The notes: generated from the sequence alone by a model not told the origin. Positions 8,100 through 17,037 are shown, numbered from the stretch's first letter. The stretch is 64,000 nucleotides of DNA from Fluviicola sp. XM-24bin1 (GCA_003149635.1 QCWI01000007.1:62001-126000); one strand, 5' to 3'. Program-made: numbers and translations.

Positions 8100-8606
8100 A
8101 TGAAGAAGAAGCATTTTCAATTATTTCTGGTAGCTGTTCCCATGTTTGCTATGTTTTTGTTTACTGGATGTTCCGATGAGAGCTCGGATAGTTCAGGAGA
8201 AGATCCGAAAACAGAAGAAGAAACGCCGAAAGAACCGCTTGTAGATCGTGATCCTCAAGTAAAGGAGTATTTCAAGGTGCTCAATGAGATGATTAACGAA
8301 TATCTAACGGTGGGTGAGACGACTTTGGACATTGCCGAAAAATTGGATCAAGGAGACTTGAATTTGTTGGATGCGGCTACAGCGACTGCAGAGTTGATAG
8401 AAGCGATGGAGTCGATTGAGGAGTTGAATGAATCGTTGACGCAGCAAGGAACCATCAAAGAGAATATTGAGAAGAACTTGAATGCTAAGGATATGTTAGA
8501 ATTTAAGGATATGTATTCTGAATCGATGGCGCGTATGGATTCGATTTCGAAGCGCATTGAGGAGATTGATTGGGAGTCGTATATCGAAGGGGTGGACTTG
8601 TTTTAA
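8100..8606 (+). CDS. Small helical lipoprotein of unknown function
   Basis: 168 aa. A lipoprotein signal ends in the lipobox FTGC (Cys24). An acidic, S/E/K/P-rich spacer (SDESSDSSGEDPKTEEETPK) separates it from a mainly helical acidic domain (residues about 55-160) with repeated leucine heptads, probably a helical bundle. It stands alone between divergent and convergent minus genes. A TATTTTCG element (8066-8073, one mismatch to TAnnTTTG) lies 27 bp upstream of the ATG. No family recognised. The following 8607-8744 contains only AT-rich sequence. Confidence 0.75.
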   Translation: MKKKHFQLFLVAVPMFAMFLFTGCSDESSDSSGEDPKTEEETPKEPLVDRDPQVKEYFKVLNEMINEYLTVGETTLDIAEKLDQGDLNLLDAATATAELIEAMESIEELNESLTQQGTIKENIEKNLNAKDMLEFKDMYSESMARMDSISKRIEEIDWESYIEGVDLF

Positions 8607-8744
8607 GAAGTATTTGCCCGGATATTTCTCATTAGTTGCTCAAATTCGACAATTCTCGAATTACATAATTCTCAAATTGTAGAAATTTTACAGTTAACGC
8701 ATCTCGTTAACTTAAGCGTCGATCAGTAAACACTTTCGAGCCAG

Positions 8745-8776
8745 AAAAAAAAACACCCGCATTGCTGCAGGTGTTT
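8745..8776 (-). terminator. Rho-independent terminator for the VWA gene
   Basis: On the minus strand AAACACC (8776-8770) pairs with GGTGTTT (8757-8751) across a loop that itself contains CTGCAG, followed by a nine-T run (A8745-8753 on the plus strand). It lies 27 bp beyond the stop at 8803. Confidence 0.8.
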
Positions 8777-8802
8777 GAAAACATGAAAACATAATTACGT
8801 AG

Positions 8803-9930
8803 TTACTCCACGTCAGGAGTTTCTTTGTCATAACCAATTTCGACTGCTTTTTCCATGAGACTTTTGTTCACGGAAGTTCCGAAATCATCTACTTCGCCTT
8901 CTTCTGCGCGTTTTGCCAATTCATCATCAATGAACTGTTGACGTAGTAAGGCTAATTCTGCAATTTTATCTTGGTAGCGTTGGCGCTCTGCTCGTTTCTC
9001 TTCCAACAAAGCTTGACGCTCCTCTGGAGTTTTTCCTTTAAACTCTTCTGGCAATTCTTCTTCTTTCATTTTCTCAAGGTCTACCGAACCAGATTCCACT
9101 CCATCCAAAAGATCCCAAGAACTGTTGTTATAAACCGCTTTCGATTTTACAATCGCTCGTTCCGTTGCAACCGCTGGGGCTTCCATTTCTGCGTTTGAAT
9201 CCTCAATTGCCTGAGACGACTTACGTGCGGAACCAAATGATCCATAACCGTAGTACGTAGTGTTCAATGAATCGTTGTAGGCTTGAATTTCCTCATCGTA
9301 CGGCGTATCGATATGAACTACGGCCTCGTTCGAGTTAATGTTGAAGTAATCTCCCTCGCTGCATTCGGCGCCTTCTTTCCAAAGTTCGCGAACGCCTTGA
9401 TCGTAGTCACCACAGTAAATAGTGTTGATATAAATGTTGCGCCCAACCGCTTTTTTGCATTCGGCGCGGAAGTCCACTGGTCCTTGATTGAAGGGCTCGT
9501 TTCCTGCAATGTAAATCATTTTTAAATCGTTTGGACTTGATGACCAGCTCAATTCTCCAAGAGATTGGCCGATTACCGCACCGCAGTATTCTTGTCCGCC
9601 GTTCGTTGTCAATCCGAAGAGTTTTTGACTGATCACATCTAAATCTGAGGTGAGGTCTAGAACTTTCTGGATATAGTTATCTTCTGAACTCAATCCATCG
9701 TTTCCATATTGATATAAGGCGAATTCGATATCTGGAGTTTGACCATTGTGCTTCAAGGAACTTACCTCATTGACGATCTTCCAGATACGTGATTTGGCTT
9801 GGTCGATCAAACCGTCCATGCTGTTGGAGGTATCGAATAAAATGGCCACTTGTACTTTACGTGGACTTTGTGCTTGTGCTGCGAAATTGCAAATGAAGAG
9901 CAATGCGAATATTAGGCTGATTTTTCTCAT
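8803..9930 (-). CDS. Exported von Willebrand factor A (VWA) domain protein
   Basis: 375 aa from the ATG at 9930 (MRKISLIFALLFICNFAAQA), chosen because it gives a clean signal peptide; the frame extends upstream to 9957 with no benefit. Residues about 26-215 form a VWA domain beginning VQVAILFDTSNSM, which carries the DxSxS metal-ion (MIDAS) motif as DTSNS. Cys pairs (EYCGA, AECKKA, IYCGDY, AECSEG) suggest periplasmic disulfides. The C-terminal 120 residues are charged and coiled-coil-like (EERQALLEEKRAERQRYQDK). VWA proteins mediate metal-dependent protein binding; the partner is unknown. Monocistronic, with its own terminator. Confidence 0.8.
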   Translation of the reverse strand: MRKISLIFALLFICNFAAQAQSPRKVQVAILFDTSNSMDGLIDQAKSRIWKIVNEVSSLKHNGQTPDIEFALYQYGNDGLSSEDNYIQKVLDLTSDLDVISQKLFGLTTNGGQEYCGAVIGQSLGELSWSSSPNDLKMIYIAGNEPFNQGPVDFRAECKKAVGRNIYINTIYCGDYDQGVRELWKEGAECSEGDYFNINSNEAVVHIDTPYDEEIQAYNDSLNTTYYGYGSFGSARKSSQAIEDSNAEMEAPAVATERAIVKSKAVYNNSSWDLLDGVESGSVDLEKMKEEELPEEFKGKTPEERQALLEEKRAERQRYQDKIAELALLRQQFIDDELAKRAEEGEVDDFGTSVNKSLMEKAVEIGYDKETPDVE

Positions 9931-10018
9931 AACGTGCTGTTGTATGTTCAATAGCAAGTACAGAGGAACCTAAAATGGGTTCAAAAAAGAAAATGAAAAA
10001 AATGTTAATCGTCTGGAA

Positions 10019-10798
10019 TTACTCGTCTTCACAGGCGTCTTTGCTATGACAGCAATCTAGTACGACCTCTGATTTCGGTTGCGTTGGAGTTTGATCTCCT
10101 TCGACTTTTGGAGTTTCCGTTTGGATGGAAACTTTTGGGCTGAGGTACGGAATATTCAAATTCATCCCTCGCAGTATGACAATGACTCCGACAATGGATA
10201 AAATGTAGGGGAGGGCACGTCGGAAAGATTGTTGACGTTCTTTTGAAATTTTACCGATCGCAAAGCTCACGAATAACATCGCTGGAAGTGTTCCGAATCC
10301 GAAAGCAATCATAGCCAAAGAACTGTTGACTGGAGAACCAGCCAGAATGGAATTCAAAAGGGCGGCGTACACCATCCCGCACGGAAACAATCCATTCAAT
10401 GCTCCAAATAGCCATAATTTTCCTGGATTTTTGGACTTTACAATTCTACTTAAAAGTCCATTCAATTTTGTTGCGAAGAAAAAGTTGGGAGCGTGTAAAA
10501 ACGGAATTCTAGCCAAAAGTTTACGCCATGCGAATAGAATCAACAAAATTCCAGCGAAGATACTCGCCCATTGCAGAAATCCAAAGGTGTTTACTGTGAG
10601 TCCGAACAACCCAGCAACTACACCCAAGAGGGCATAGGTGATCGTTCTTCCCAAGTTGTATTGCAAGGCACCAAAAAGAATCGTAGCGTTTGATTTACGA
10701 TTCAACGGCAGCGCCATCGCAATCGGCCCGCACATACCAATACAGTGCAAGCTGGAGGAAATTCCTAGAACAAAACCGGTGATGATGAACGTCCACAT
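10019..10798 (-). CDS. TauE/SafE-like (UreH-type) membrane transporter at the end of the cco operon
   Basis: 259 aa, about six transmembrane helices. The first helix carries LGISSSLHCIGMCGPIAMAL, the HC-x2-MCG signature typical of the UreH/DsbD-like branch of TauE/SafE proteins found with cbb3 genes, where metal (copper) or thiol transport is proposed. The repeated half has NGLFPCGMVYAALL. The C-terminal tail after the last helix ends in a Cys/His cluster (CCHSKDACEDE), which could bind metal. It begins 3 bp after ccoH stops, so it is translated with the cco genes and is likely part of oxidase maturation. Confidence 0.82.
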   Translation of the reverse strand: MWTFIITGFVLGISSSLHCIGMCGPIAMALPLNRKSNATILFGALQYNLGRTITYALLGVVAGLFGLTVNTFGFLQWASIFAGILLILFAWRKLLARIPFLHAPNFFFATKLNGLLSRIVKSKNPGKLWLFGALNGLFPCGMVYAALLNSILAGSPVNSSLAMIAFGFGTLPAMLFVSFAIGKISKERQQSFRRALPYILSIVGVIVILRGMNLNIPYLSPKVSIQTETPKVEGDQTPTQPKSEVVLDCCHSKDACEDE

Positions 10799-10801
10799 AG
10801 T

Positions 10802-11227
10802 TTACTTCTGAATAAATACCGTTGTTTTTTGTTGGCAGGGCTTTCCTTCGAACTCGTAGCGGAGTGCGATGCCGTATTGCCCTTTTTCGAGATCGTTCTT
10901 TTCAATCATGAACATTTTTGTTCCAATGATCTCAAATTGCATATCCTTATCACTGTTGTTCGGACGGCTCAAGTCCAACGTTATCTTCGTGAATTTTCCG
11001 TCAGGAATGTTTACGATGAAATAGTTGTCGTCCTGTGAAAATGTTGGCTTTTCGTCTAGTTTTTTCGCGTTGGATTCCGCTTTGATTTGCGTTTCGTAAT
11101 CAATTTCCTGCTGATAATAATCCTCAGCAACGAGATCTACATTTTGTTTCATGAGAATGACACCTAAACTCACGATAAATCCAATAAACGCAATCAATAC
11201 TATTGTTATTCCTTTTCCCCAATTCAT
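10802..11227 (-). CDS. ccoH: CcoH/FixH family cbb3 oxidase assembly protein
   Basis: 141 aa. One N-terminal membrane helix (about 6-26, ITIVLIAFIGFIVSLGVILM) is followed by the family motif DLVAEDYYQQEIDYETQIKA and a beta-rich periplasmic domain with a Cys near the end (GKPCQQKTTVFIQK). FixH-type proteins join the CcoI copper ATPase and the nascent oxidase during assembly. Position between ccoG (10 bp) and the TauE/SafE-like gene (3 bp) supports the call. Length is typical for the Bacteroidota form. Confidence 0.9.
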   Translation of the reverse strand: MNWGKGITIVLIAFIGFIVSLGVILMKQNVDLVAEDYYQQEIDYETQIKAESNAKKLDEKPTFSQDDNYFIVNIPDGKFTKITLDLSRPNNSDKDMQFEIIGTKMFMIEKNDLEKGQYGIALRYEFEGKPCQQKTTVFIQK

Positions 11228-11237
11228 ACCGTTTCTT

Positions 11238-12656
11238 TTAAATGTGTGGGCCGCTTAGTTTCACGGTTTTCCTACTTATTTCTTTACCATTCCCTAAAAC
11301 TCGGATGGTTACTTTTTTCTTTCCTTTATCGAACTCTTCATACGGAACTACTACCAGGAATCGCTCTTTAATTTCGCGTTCTCCTTTCAAGAGTACCTTT
11401 TCGTTCATCTTGCGGATTTCACCATTTTCAGCGCCAACCAATTCAAAATCGATCTTGTAATTTTTCTTCGTTTTATTGGTGAGTTTCAATGTGTACGTAT
11501 TACTAATCCGTCCGTCTTCCGTCATCAAGAAGATGCTACCACGTTGTTTGAAAATCTCCGTTTCGAAGTCTTTGCGCGTTACTAGCAAAACAACGAGAAC
11601 TGCGACCAATCCAACAAGTAGCGCTGTGTAGGCCTTGATGCGTCGTGTCCAAACGAATCCGTGATTGTTTTTGATACCGTTTTCGGATACAATACGAATC
11701 AAACCTTTCTCCAATCCTACGCCTTCCATCATATGATCACAAGCATCGATACACGCCGTACAGTTGACACATTCGAGTTGTGTTCCGTTTCGAATGTCGA
11801 TTCCCGTGGGACAAACATGCACACATTGGCTACAATCAATACAATCTCCTTTTCCAGCTGCTTTACGATTCTCGTTCTTGCGGAATTTTGCACGACCTTC
11901 ACCACGTTTGTGATCGTACGCCACAACCATGGAATTTGGATCCAGGAGTACTCCCTGCAATCGCCCATAAGGACAAATGGTGGTACATACTTGTTCGCGC
12001 AACTTGGCAAATACAAGGTAAAATACCGTTGTGAAAATGACGATTGCCACCAAGCCTCCAATGTGCTCTTGTACGGGATCTGTTTGAATTTTCCATAACT
12101 CATCGGAACCAATGATGTACGCCAAGAACGTATTTGCAATTAGGAACGATATTCCCCAGAAGATGAGATGCTTGCTCGTTTTCTTGAGAATTTTCTCACG
12201 GTTCCACGGCATCGCTTTCAACTTCTTCTGGTGCGTCCAATCGCCTTCGATCCAGTATTCAATACGTCGGAATACCATTTCCATGAAGATGGTTTGCGGA
12301 CACACCCATCCACAAAAAAGACGTCCGTACACGACTGTGAACAGGGTAATGAAGATGATCATGATGATCGCACCGATGGCAAAAAGGTACAAATCCTGTG
12401 GCCAGAAAACTTTTCCGAAGAGGACGAATTTTCTTTCGAGAATATTGAAGAGGAAGAGCTGCTCTCCTCCAATTTTAATGTGGGGTGCAGCGAAGAGCAG
12501 AATCAGTAGGAAATAGCTGACAACCTTTCTTCGGTTGAACCATTTACCACTAGGTTTCTTTGGGAATATCCAAACACGCTTTCCATCTTCATTGACGGTG
12601 GAAATATGGTCTCTGAATTCCTCTTCGTCTCCTCTTATTTTCTCTTGTTCACTCAT
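11238..12656 (-). CDS. ccoG: CcoG (FixG/RdxA) cytochrome c oxidase accessory ferredoxin
   Basis: 472 aa. Membrane helices near 45-62, 85-108, 160-180, 200-222 and 345-362 surround a polyferredoxin part: CGWCPQTIFMEMVFRR-type motif in FCGWVCPQ, CTTICPYGRLQGVL, then two [4Fe-4S] sites CIDCSQCVHVCPTGID and CVNCTACIDACDHMM. The C-terminal 110 residues form an Ig-like periplasmic domain. CcoG is reported to reduce Cu(II) for cbb3 assembly. It is separated from ccoP by 102 bp holding a large hairpin (12680-12745), so its expression may differ from that of the structural genes. Confidence 0.95.
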   Translation of the reverse strand: MSEQEKIRGDEEEFRDHISTVNEDGKRVWIFPKKPSGKWFNRRKVVSYFLLILLFAAPHIKIGGEQLFLFNILERKFVLFGKVFWPQDLYLFAIGAIIMIIFITLFTVVYGRLFCGWVCPQTIFMEMVFRRIEYWIEGDWTHQKKLKAMPWNREKILKKTSKHLIFWGISFLIANTFLAYIIGSDELWKIQTDPVQEHIGGLVAIVIFTTVFYLVFAKLREQVCTTICPYGRLQGVLLDPNSMVVAYDHKRGEGRAKFRKNENRKAAGKGDCIDCSQCVHVCPTGIDIRNGTQLECVNCTACIDACDHMMEGVGLEKGLIRIVSENGIKNNHGFVWTRRIKAYTALLVGLVAVLVVLLVTRKDFETEIFKQRGSIFLMTEDGRISNTYTLKLTNKTKKNYKIDFELVGAENGEIRKMNEKVLLKGEREIKERFLVVVPYEEFDKGKKKVTIRVLGNGKEISRKTVKLSGPHI

Positions 12657-12679
12657 GATTGCTTAGTTGAGCGAAACGT

Positions 12680-12745
12680 ATGAATAACGCGCATTTCTGG
12701 TCCATCAGAAGCAATGCTTCTTCTTGCTCAATGTGCGTTATTCAT
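12680..12745 (-). repeat. Intercistronic hairpin between ccoP and ccoG
   Basis: A 16-nt arm (12680-12695, ATGAATAACGCGCATT) pairs with 12730-12745 with a single mismatch, and inside it AGAAGC/GCTTCT (12707-12712/12716-12721) forms a second perfect stem with a 3-nt loop. It lies in the 102-bp gap between two same-strand operon genes and has no T-run. It could be an RNA-processing or stability element or a small repeat insertion. Confidence 0.6.
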
Positions 12746-12758
12746 TATTTCTTATTTT

Positions 12759-14195
12759 TTATTCATCATTCTTCTGCGTGCCTTCCTTCTCAATGATCTC
12801 ACCATTCGGTGCTACGCCATCTTTCTGAGGCAATTGAAGGACATATGAAGCGACTTGCTGAATCTGGATCGGTGTGAACTTACTTTTGTGTTCCGGCATT
12901 CCTCCAGGTCGACCTTTTTCGATCGTTGTGAAGACGTCTTTCATTTCATATCCATAAATCCAGTATTTATCCGTTAGGTTCGGGCCAGATCCTTCGATTC
13001 CTTCTCCATCCGGATTGTGACATAACACACAGTTCTGGATGAAGAGCGTTTTCCCCGCATTGATGTCCGAAGCCTCCGTCATGATGGTGGCATCTTCAGC
13101 CGTTACGTTCATTGCCATTTGCTTCAAGTAGGCTTCTACCTTGGCATTTTCACGCTTCATTTCTTTCTTGTAGGCAACTTCCTGCAAATCTCCTGTCCCT
13201 AATATGTGGTAATGGAACAAGTACACGACTGCGAAAGCGATACTACAATAGAATCCCCAAACCCACCATGGTGGCAAGTTATTGTCCAACTCGCGGATTC
13301 CGTCGTATTCGTGATCCATCAAGATGGTGTGCTCTTCTTCGATAGGAACCACATCCGTAAGAATTTGATTCACTTTCTTCATTACGTCTTCTTCTTCAGC
13401 AACTTCCGCTTCCGTTTTCGGAGCTTTGGTCATTTCAAGGAAGGTGTTGAACATGCGACGTACATATAAGAGTACTCCCACAAGGATGACGTTGATGGTC
13501 AACATCACGTACAAGTCCATGTTTTCGATAAGAAGCCACGGTTCGCCTTCTTCTGCTTCACCTGGAGCGTTGAACTCAAGTGCGTATGATGTAGCGCTCA
13601 TTCCAATGAACAATCCAACTAATAGCAGTGTGTTCAAAGTATTGTTTCGCTCGCGTAATTTTTTCTGGAAGAAATCACTTTTGATCATTCTTGTTACGGT
13701 TCCGGACATCACGATGATCGCGATCAAGAGCACAATTGTCAGCGTACACAGAATGTAGAACATGTTGAGGTTCCATGCGTAATTTGCAACATACACAACC
13801 TCTCCATTCTCAGTTGGAGTTCCATTAACCGGTGGTGGCGGTGGAGTCCAGCCGTCAACATAGGTTAGAATTGCATCTACTTCTTCGTTTGTTACTTGCT
13901 GTGGCGTCATATTCGACGGACTAAAGTTCTTCACGGCATTGGCCATAGAACTATTTCCTGCTGCAATCAACTGAGGAGCATTTCTTACCCATTCGTAGAG
14001 AAGATCACTTTCTCCGGCATCTTCCCATTTCGCTTTCGCTCCTTGCAACATCGGCCCAGTGGAATTCTGTTTCAAAGAATGACACGTACTACATTTTGCT
14101 TTGAACAACCCTTCTCCATCTTGCGCAAAGGCTTGCGGTGCGATGGCGATGAGTACGGTAACCATTATTGCTTTTACTGTCTTCATGATGGTCAT
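12759..14195 (-). CDS. ccoP: Cbb3 oxidase subunit CcoP with an extra N-terminal cytochrome c domain
   Basis: 478 aa. After a signal peptide (to about 24), residues 25-115 form a cytochrome c domain with heme motif CSTCH (35-39) and a possible Met ligand in NMTPQQV. A PPPPP linker leads to membrane helices near 135-160, 188-207 and 225-245. Then comes the FixP N-terminal signature (DHEYDGIRELDNNLPPWWVW) with its helix, and a second cytochrome c with CVLCH (389-393) and GRPGGMP. The C-terminal half is the normal Bacteroidota CcoP; the N-terminal half is an addition, giving one heme at each end. CcoP passes electrons to CcoO. M4 (14186) is an alternative start. Confidence 0.9.
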   Translation of the reverse strand: MTIMKTVKAIMVTVLIAIAPQAFAQDGEGLFKAKCSTCHSLKQNSTGPMLQGAKAKWEDAGESDLLYEWVRNAPQLIAAGNSSMANAVKNFSPSNMTPQQVTNEEVDAILTYVDGWTPPPPPVNGTPTENGEVVYVANYAWNLNMFYILCTLTIVLLIAIIVMSGTVTRMIKSDFFQKKLRERNNTLNTLLLVGLFIGMSATSYALEFNAPGEAEEGEPWLLIENMDLYVMLTINVILVGVLLYVRRMFNTFLEMTKAPKTEAEVAEEEDVMKKVNQILTDVVPIEEEHTILMDHEYDGIRELDNNLPPWWVWGFYCSIAFAVVYLFHYHILGTGDLQEVAYKKEMKRENAKVEAYLKQMAMNVTAEDATIMTEASDINAGKTLFIQNCVLCHNPDGEGIEGSGPNLTDKYWIYGYEMKDVFTTIEKGRPGGMPEHKSKFTPIQIQQVASYVLQLPQKDGVAPNGEIIEKEGTQKNDE

Positions 14196-14196
14196 T

Positions 14197-14397
14197 TTAT
14201 TTGTTCGTGGTTTCGTTGAAAAAATCGTTGTCGTCTTCTAATGGGATGGAGCTAACTTCATCCACTTGCGCTTTACTCATTTTGATCACGTAAGTGATTA
14301 CGAATGCGAAAAAGAGCGTGAAAATTAGAAGGGAAAGGATGGGGAAAATTTCGATGCCATCAATTCCTGTCATATTGTGTGAGATAAATCGTAACAT
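14197..14397 (-). CDS. ccoQ: CcoQ-like small cbb3 oxidase subunit
   Basis: 66 aa with one membrane helix (about 17-38, FPILSLLIFTLFFAFVITYV) and a charged cytoplasmic tail (VDEVSSIPLEDDNDFF). CcoQ/FixQ proteins stabilise the assembled oxidase. It sits 5 bp after ccoNO and its stop directly precedes the ccoP start, the conserved position. The sequence itself is poorly conserved, so the call rests on size, topology and place. Confidence 0.85.
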   Translation of the reverse strand: MLRFISHNMTGIDGIEIFPILSLLIFTLFFAFVITYVIKMSKAQVDEVSSIPLEDDNDFFNETTNK

Positions 14398-14402
14398 GGC
14401 TC

Positions 14403-16637
14403 TTATTTTTTAGTTGTATCGGTGTAGAAGTACGATGGATCCTCGGCACCTTTCTCTTTCTTAATATCTGTTCCTAATCGTTGCAAGTAGGCGATCAATG
14501 CGATAACTTCACGCGTTCTTACCTTTTTAATGAGGTCTTCCTTGTTCATCTTTGCACGCTGCTTCTCAGGAATTTTGCCCCATTGATATTCGACCACATT
14601 TGCGGCGATTTCATCGGCTTGTTCCATCGCGTGTTTTTTCGCGTTTTTGATGTACGATTTCTTGTAAGGCACACCCAGCGTGATCATCGCTGCGATTTTG
14701 TCATCGATATTGGATAGATCCAGCGTGTTGTCGTCAAACATCCAAGGATATGCCGGCATGATGGAGTTGTTGGAAACCGATTTCGGATCGTACATGTGGC
14801 GATAGTGCCAAACGTCGTCTCGTTTTCCACCCTCACGGGCTAAATCCGGTCCGGTACGCTTAGATCCCCATTGGAATGGGTGATCGTAAACGAATTCTCC
14901 CGACTTACTGTATTCACCGTAGCGTTCCGTTTCGAATCGCAATGGACGGATCATCTGGGAGTGACAGTTGTAACATCCTTCCTTGATGTACAAGTCGCGT
15001 CCTTCCAATTCCAAGGCCGTGTAAGGTCGAACACTATCAATCGTTTTGATGTTGCTTTCTACCACCATCGTTGGAATGATCTCAACCAAACCTCCGATCG
15101 CTACGAGAACAATACTTACGAGCATCATTCGCACTGGACGTTTCTCAATCGCTCTGTGCCAGTACTGACGTCCTCCTTTTACTTTGGCCGTTTCAGGAAG
15201 TAGTCGTGCGTTCACAGCTTCGGCAGGCTCGTCCGCAAGGAAGTTTCCGCTTTTCGCTGTTTTGATCAAGTTGTAGAACATCATTACCGCACCGATGATG
15301 AATAACAATCCTCCGATCGTTCTCAAGATGTAGTAAGGAGCTAATTCTGTAACTGTTTCCAAAAATTCAGGGTTGGTCAATTGTCCTGTAGGCTCAAATT
15401 TTTGCCACATCAACCCTTGAACGAATCCTGCGATATACATTGGAATTGCGTACAAGATGATACCGAGCGTTGCAATCCAGAAGTGTTGGTTCGCCAATTT
15501 CTTAGAGTACAATTTCACGCGGAACATTTTCGGGAACAACCAGTACAACATTCCGAAGGTCATCATACCGTTCCATCCCAATCCACCGATGTGTACGTGG
15601 GCAATTGTCCAATCCGTAAAGTGAGAGATCATGTTTACGTTTTTCAAGGAAAGCATCGGCCCCTCGAACGTTGCCATACCGTAACAAGTCAAAGCAACTA
15701 CCATGAACTTCAACATTACGTCATCACGAACGCGATCCCAGGCACCACGAAGCGTCAACAACCCGTTCAGCATACCTCCCCAAGAAGGTGCAATCAACAT
15801 GATTGAGAATACCACTCCTAAACTTTGCGCCCAATCAGGTAATGAAGTATAAAGAAGGTGGTGTGGCCCTGCCCAGATATAGATAAAGATGAGTGCCCAG
15901 AAGTGAATGATGGACAATCGGTAGGAGTACACCGGTCGGTTGGCAGCTTTTGGTACAAAGTAGTACATAAGCCCGAGATATGGAGTGGTCAAGAAGAAGG
16001 CTACGGCGTTGTGTCCGTACCACCACTGTACCAAAGCGTCCTGAACCCCGGCGTACCATGAGTAACTTTTCATCATTGAAATCGGCAACTCAAACGAGTT
16101 GAAGATGTGAAGAATGGCTACCGTTACAAATGTTGCGATGTAGAACCAAATGGCTACGTAAAGGTGTTTTACGCGACGATTCAAAATAGTCATGAACATG
16201 TTCAACCCGAAGACTACCCACATCAACGCAATCAAGATATCGATCCACCATTCTAGTTCGGCGTACTCTTTACCTGTCGTAATACCAAAGGGTAGAGTCG
16301 CAACTGCACACAGAATGATGAACTGCCATCCCCAGAAGTTGAGGTAACTAAGTTTGTCGCTCCACATTCGAGTTTTTAGCAGGCGTTGTAAGGAGTAATA
16401 AACTCCCATAAAAATTCCGTTTCCTACGAATGCAAAAATGACCGCGTTGGTGTGAAGCGGTCGGATACGTCCGAAGGATAAGAAACTGAAACCGAGGTAA
16501 TCATTGAAGAAATTCGGAAAGGCCAATTGGGCCGCTGCGATTAATCCAACGAGCATTCCGATAATACCCCAAATAACTGTCGCATAACCGAAATACTTTA
16601 CGACTTTGTTGTCGTAACTAAACTTCTGTACTTCCAT
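14403..16637 (-). CDS. ccoN: Fused cbb3 oxidase catalytic subunit CcoN-CcoO
   Basis: 744 aa from the ATG at 16637 (MEVQKFSYDNKVVKYFG); the frame extends to 16763, but that extension lies inside ccoS and has no homology character. Residues 1-470 are CcoN: about 12 helices with heme b/CuB ligands in WWYGHNAVAFFLT, AGPHHLLYTSLPDW and HVHIGGLGWNGM. The C-terminal part is CcoO: a membrane anchor (MMLVSIVLVAIGGLVEIIP), then one heme c site in EGCYNCHSQMIRPL. Fusion of N and O is normal in Bacteroidota. It reduces oxygen and pumps protons under low oxygen. It overlaps ccoS by 20 bp. Confidence 0.95.
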   Translation of the reverse strand: MEVQKFSYDNKVVKYFGYATVIWGIIGMLVGLIAAAQLAFPNFFNDYLGFSFLSFGRIRPLHTNAVIFAFVGNGIFMGVYYSLQRLLKTRMWSDKLSYLNFWGWQFIILCAVATLPFGITTGKEYAELEWWIDILIALMWVVFGLNMFMTILNRRVKHLYVAIWFYIATFVTVAILHIFNSFELPISMMKSYSWYAGVQDALVQWWYGHNAVAFFLTTPYLGLMYYFVPKAANRPVYSYRLSIIHFWALIFIYIWAGPHHLLYTSLPDWAQSLGVVFSIMLIAPSWGGMLNGLLTLRGAWDRVRDDVMLKFMVVALTCYGMATFEGPMLSLKNVNMISHFTDWTIAHVHIGGLGWNGMMTFGMLYWLFPKMFRVKLYSKKLANQHFWIATLGIILYAIPMYIAGFVQGLMWQKFEPTGQLTNPEFLETVTELAPYYILRTIGGLLFIIGAVMMFYNLIKTAKSGNFLADEPAEAVNARLLPETAKVKGGRQYWHRAIEKRPVRMMLVSIVLVAIGGLVEIIPTMVVESNIKTIDSVRPYTALELEGRDLYIKEGCYNCHSQMIRPLRFETERYGEYSKSGEFVYDHPFQWGSKRTGPDLAREGGKRDDVWHYRHMYDPKSVSNNSIMPAYPWMFDDNTLDLSNIDDKIAAMITLGVPYKKSYIKNAKKHAMEQADEIAANVVEYQWGKIPEKQRAKMNKEDLIKKVRTREVIALIAYLQRLGTDIKKEKGAEDPSYFYTDTTKK

Positions 16638-16803
16638 CTGTTTGTTGATTTTCTGTTGATTGTTTTTCGTCATCGAAGAGAATTCTAACTGATGGAGAAT
16701 AATCGTCGTCGTATTGCCCCGATTTCGCTGCCCAGAAAAAACTGAAGAGGAAGAAAAGCGCAATGGCCAAACTCACGATTAACATCAAATAGATAATTCC
16801 CAT
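16618..16803 (-). CDS. ccoS: CcoS cbb3 oxidase maturation protein
   Basis: 61 aa from ATG 16803 (MGIIYLMLIVSLAIALFFL); the frame is open 17 codons further but without family resemblance. One helix (1-25), then FFWAAKSGQYDDDYSPSVRILFDD, the CcoS pattern with the G-Q-[FY]-D-D motif. CcoS is needed for cofactor insertion into CcoN. It is the first gene of the structural operon, and an FNR-type site lies 58 bp upstream (16861-16874). Confidence 0.92.
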   Translation of the reverse strand: MGIIYLMLIVSLAIALFFLFSFFWAAKSGQYDDDYSPSVRILFDDEKQSTENQQTDGSTEV

Positions 16804-16830
16804 GAAACAAAGGTGCTCACCATTCGCAGT

Positions 16831-16874
16831 TAAAAGAATGACCCCGCGACACATTTAAAATTGACTTTTGTCAT
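16831..16874 (-). promoter_or_regulatory. FNR-type operator with degenerate -7 element upstream of ccoS
   Basis: TTGAC-N4-GTCAT at 16861-16874, centre 16867.5. On the minus strand TTCTTTTA at 16838-16831 (two mismatches to TAnnTTTG) lies at the same 36.5-bp distance seen at three better sites in this window. A further GTCAT half-site lies at 16881-16885. An alternative -7 (CACCTTTG, 16815-16808) would put transcription at the ATG. Confidence 0.55.
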
Positions 16875-16971
16875 GTTTTTGTCATGAAGCTTCTGAAGAC
16901 CCTGGTTTTGTTTAAAAAGGGAGTGGCAGGGATGAACATTTTGGTGAAGATTGAAACGTAAAATGTAGAAA

Positions 16972-17006
16972 GCTGAAAGTAGAAGGGTAATCTTTCTACT
17001 TTCTGC
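16972..17006 (-). terminator. Hairpin between ccoI and ccoS, possible terminator
   Basis: A 10-bp perfect stem GAAAGTAGAA/TTCTACTTTC (16975-16984/16994-17003), extended by a GC/GC pair beyond one mismatch. On the minus strand it follows ccoI by about 32 bp and is followed by T-rich but interrupted sequence, so it is a probable imperfect terminator. Confidence 0.45.
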
Positions 17007-17037
17007 TTTTCACCTTTTACCAACCCAGCACTTCCTT

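Noticed and set aside
11661-12516. Several plus-strand frames opposite ccoG
   Set aside because: Antisense shadows of a well-supported gene, composition unlike proteins of this genome.
16638-16763. N-terminal 42 residues of the ccoNO frame
   Set aside because: They lie within ccoS in another frame and are low-complexity; family N-terminus begins at 16637.
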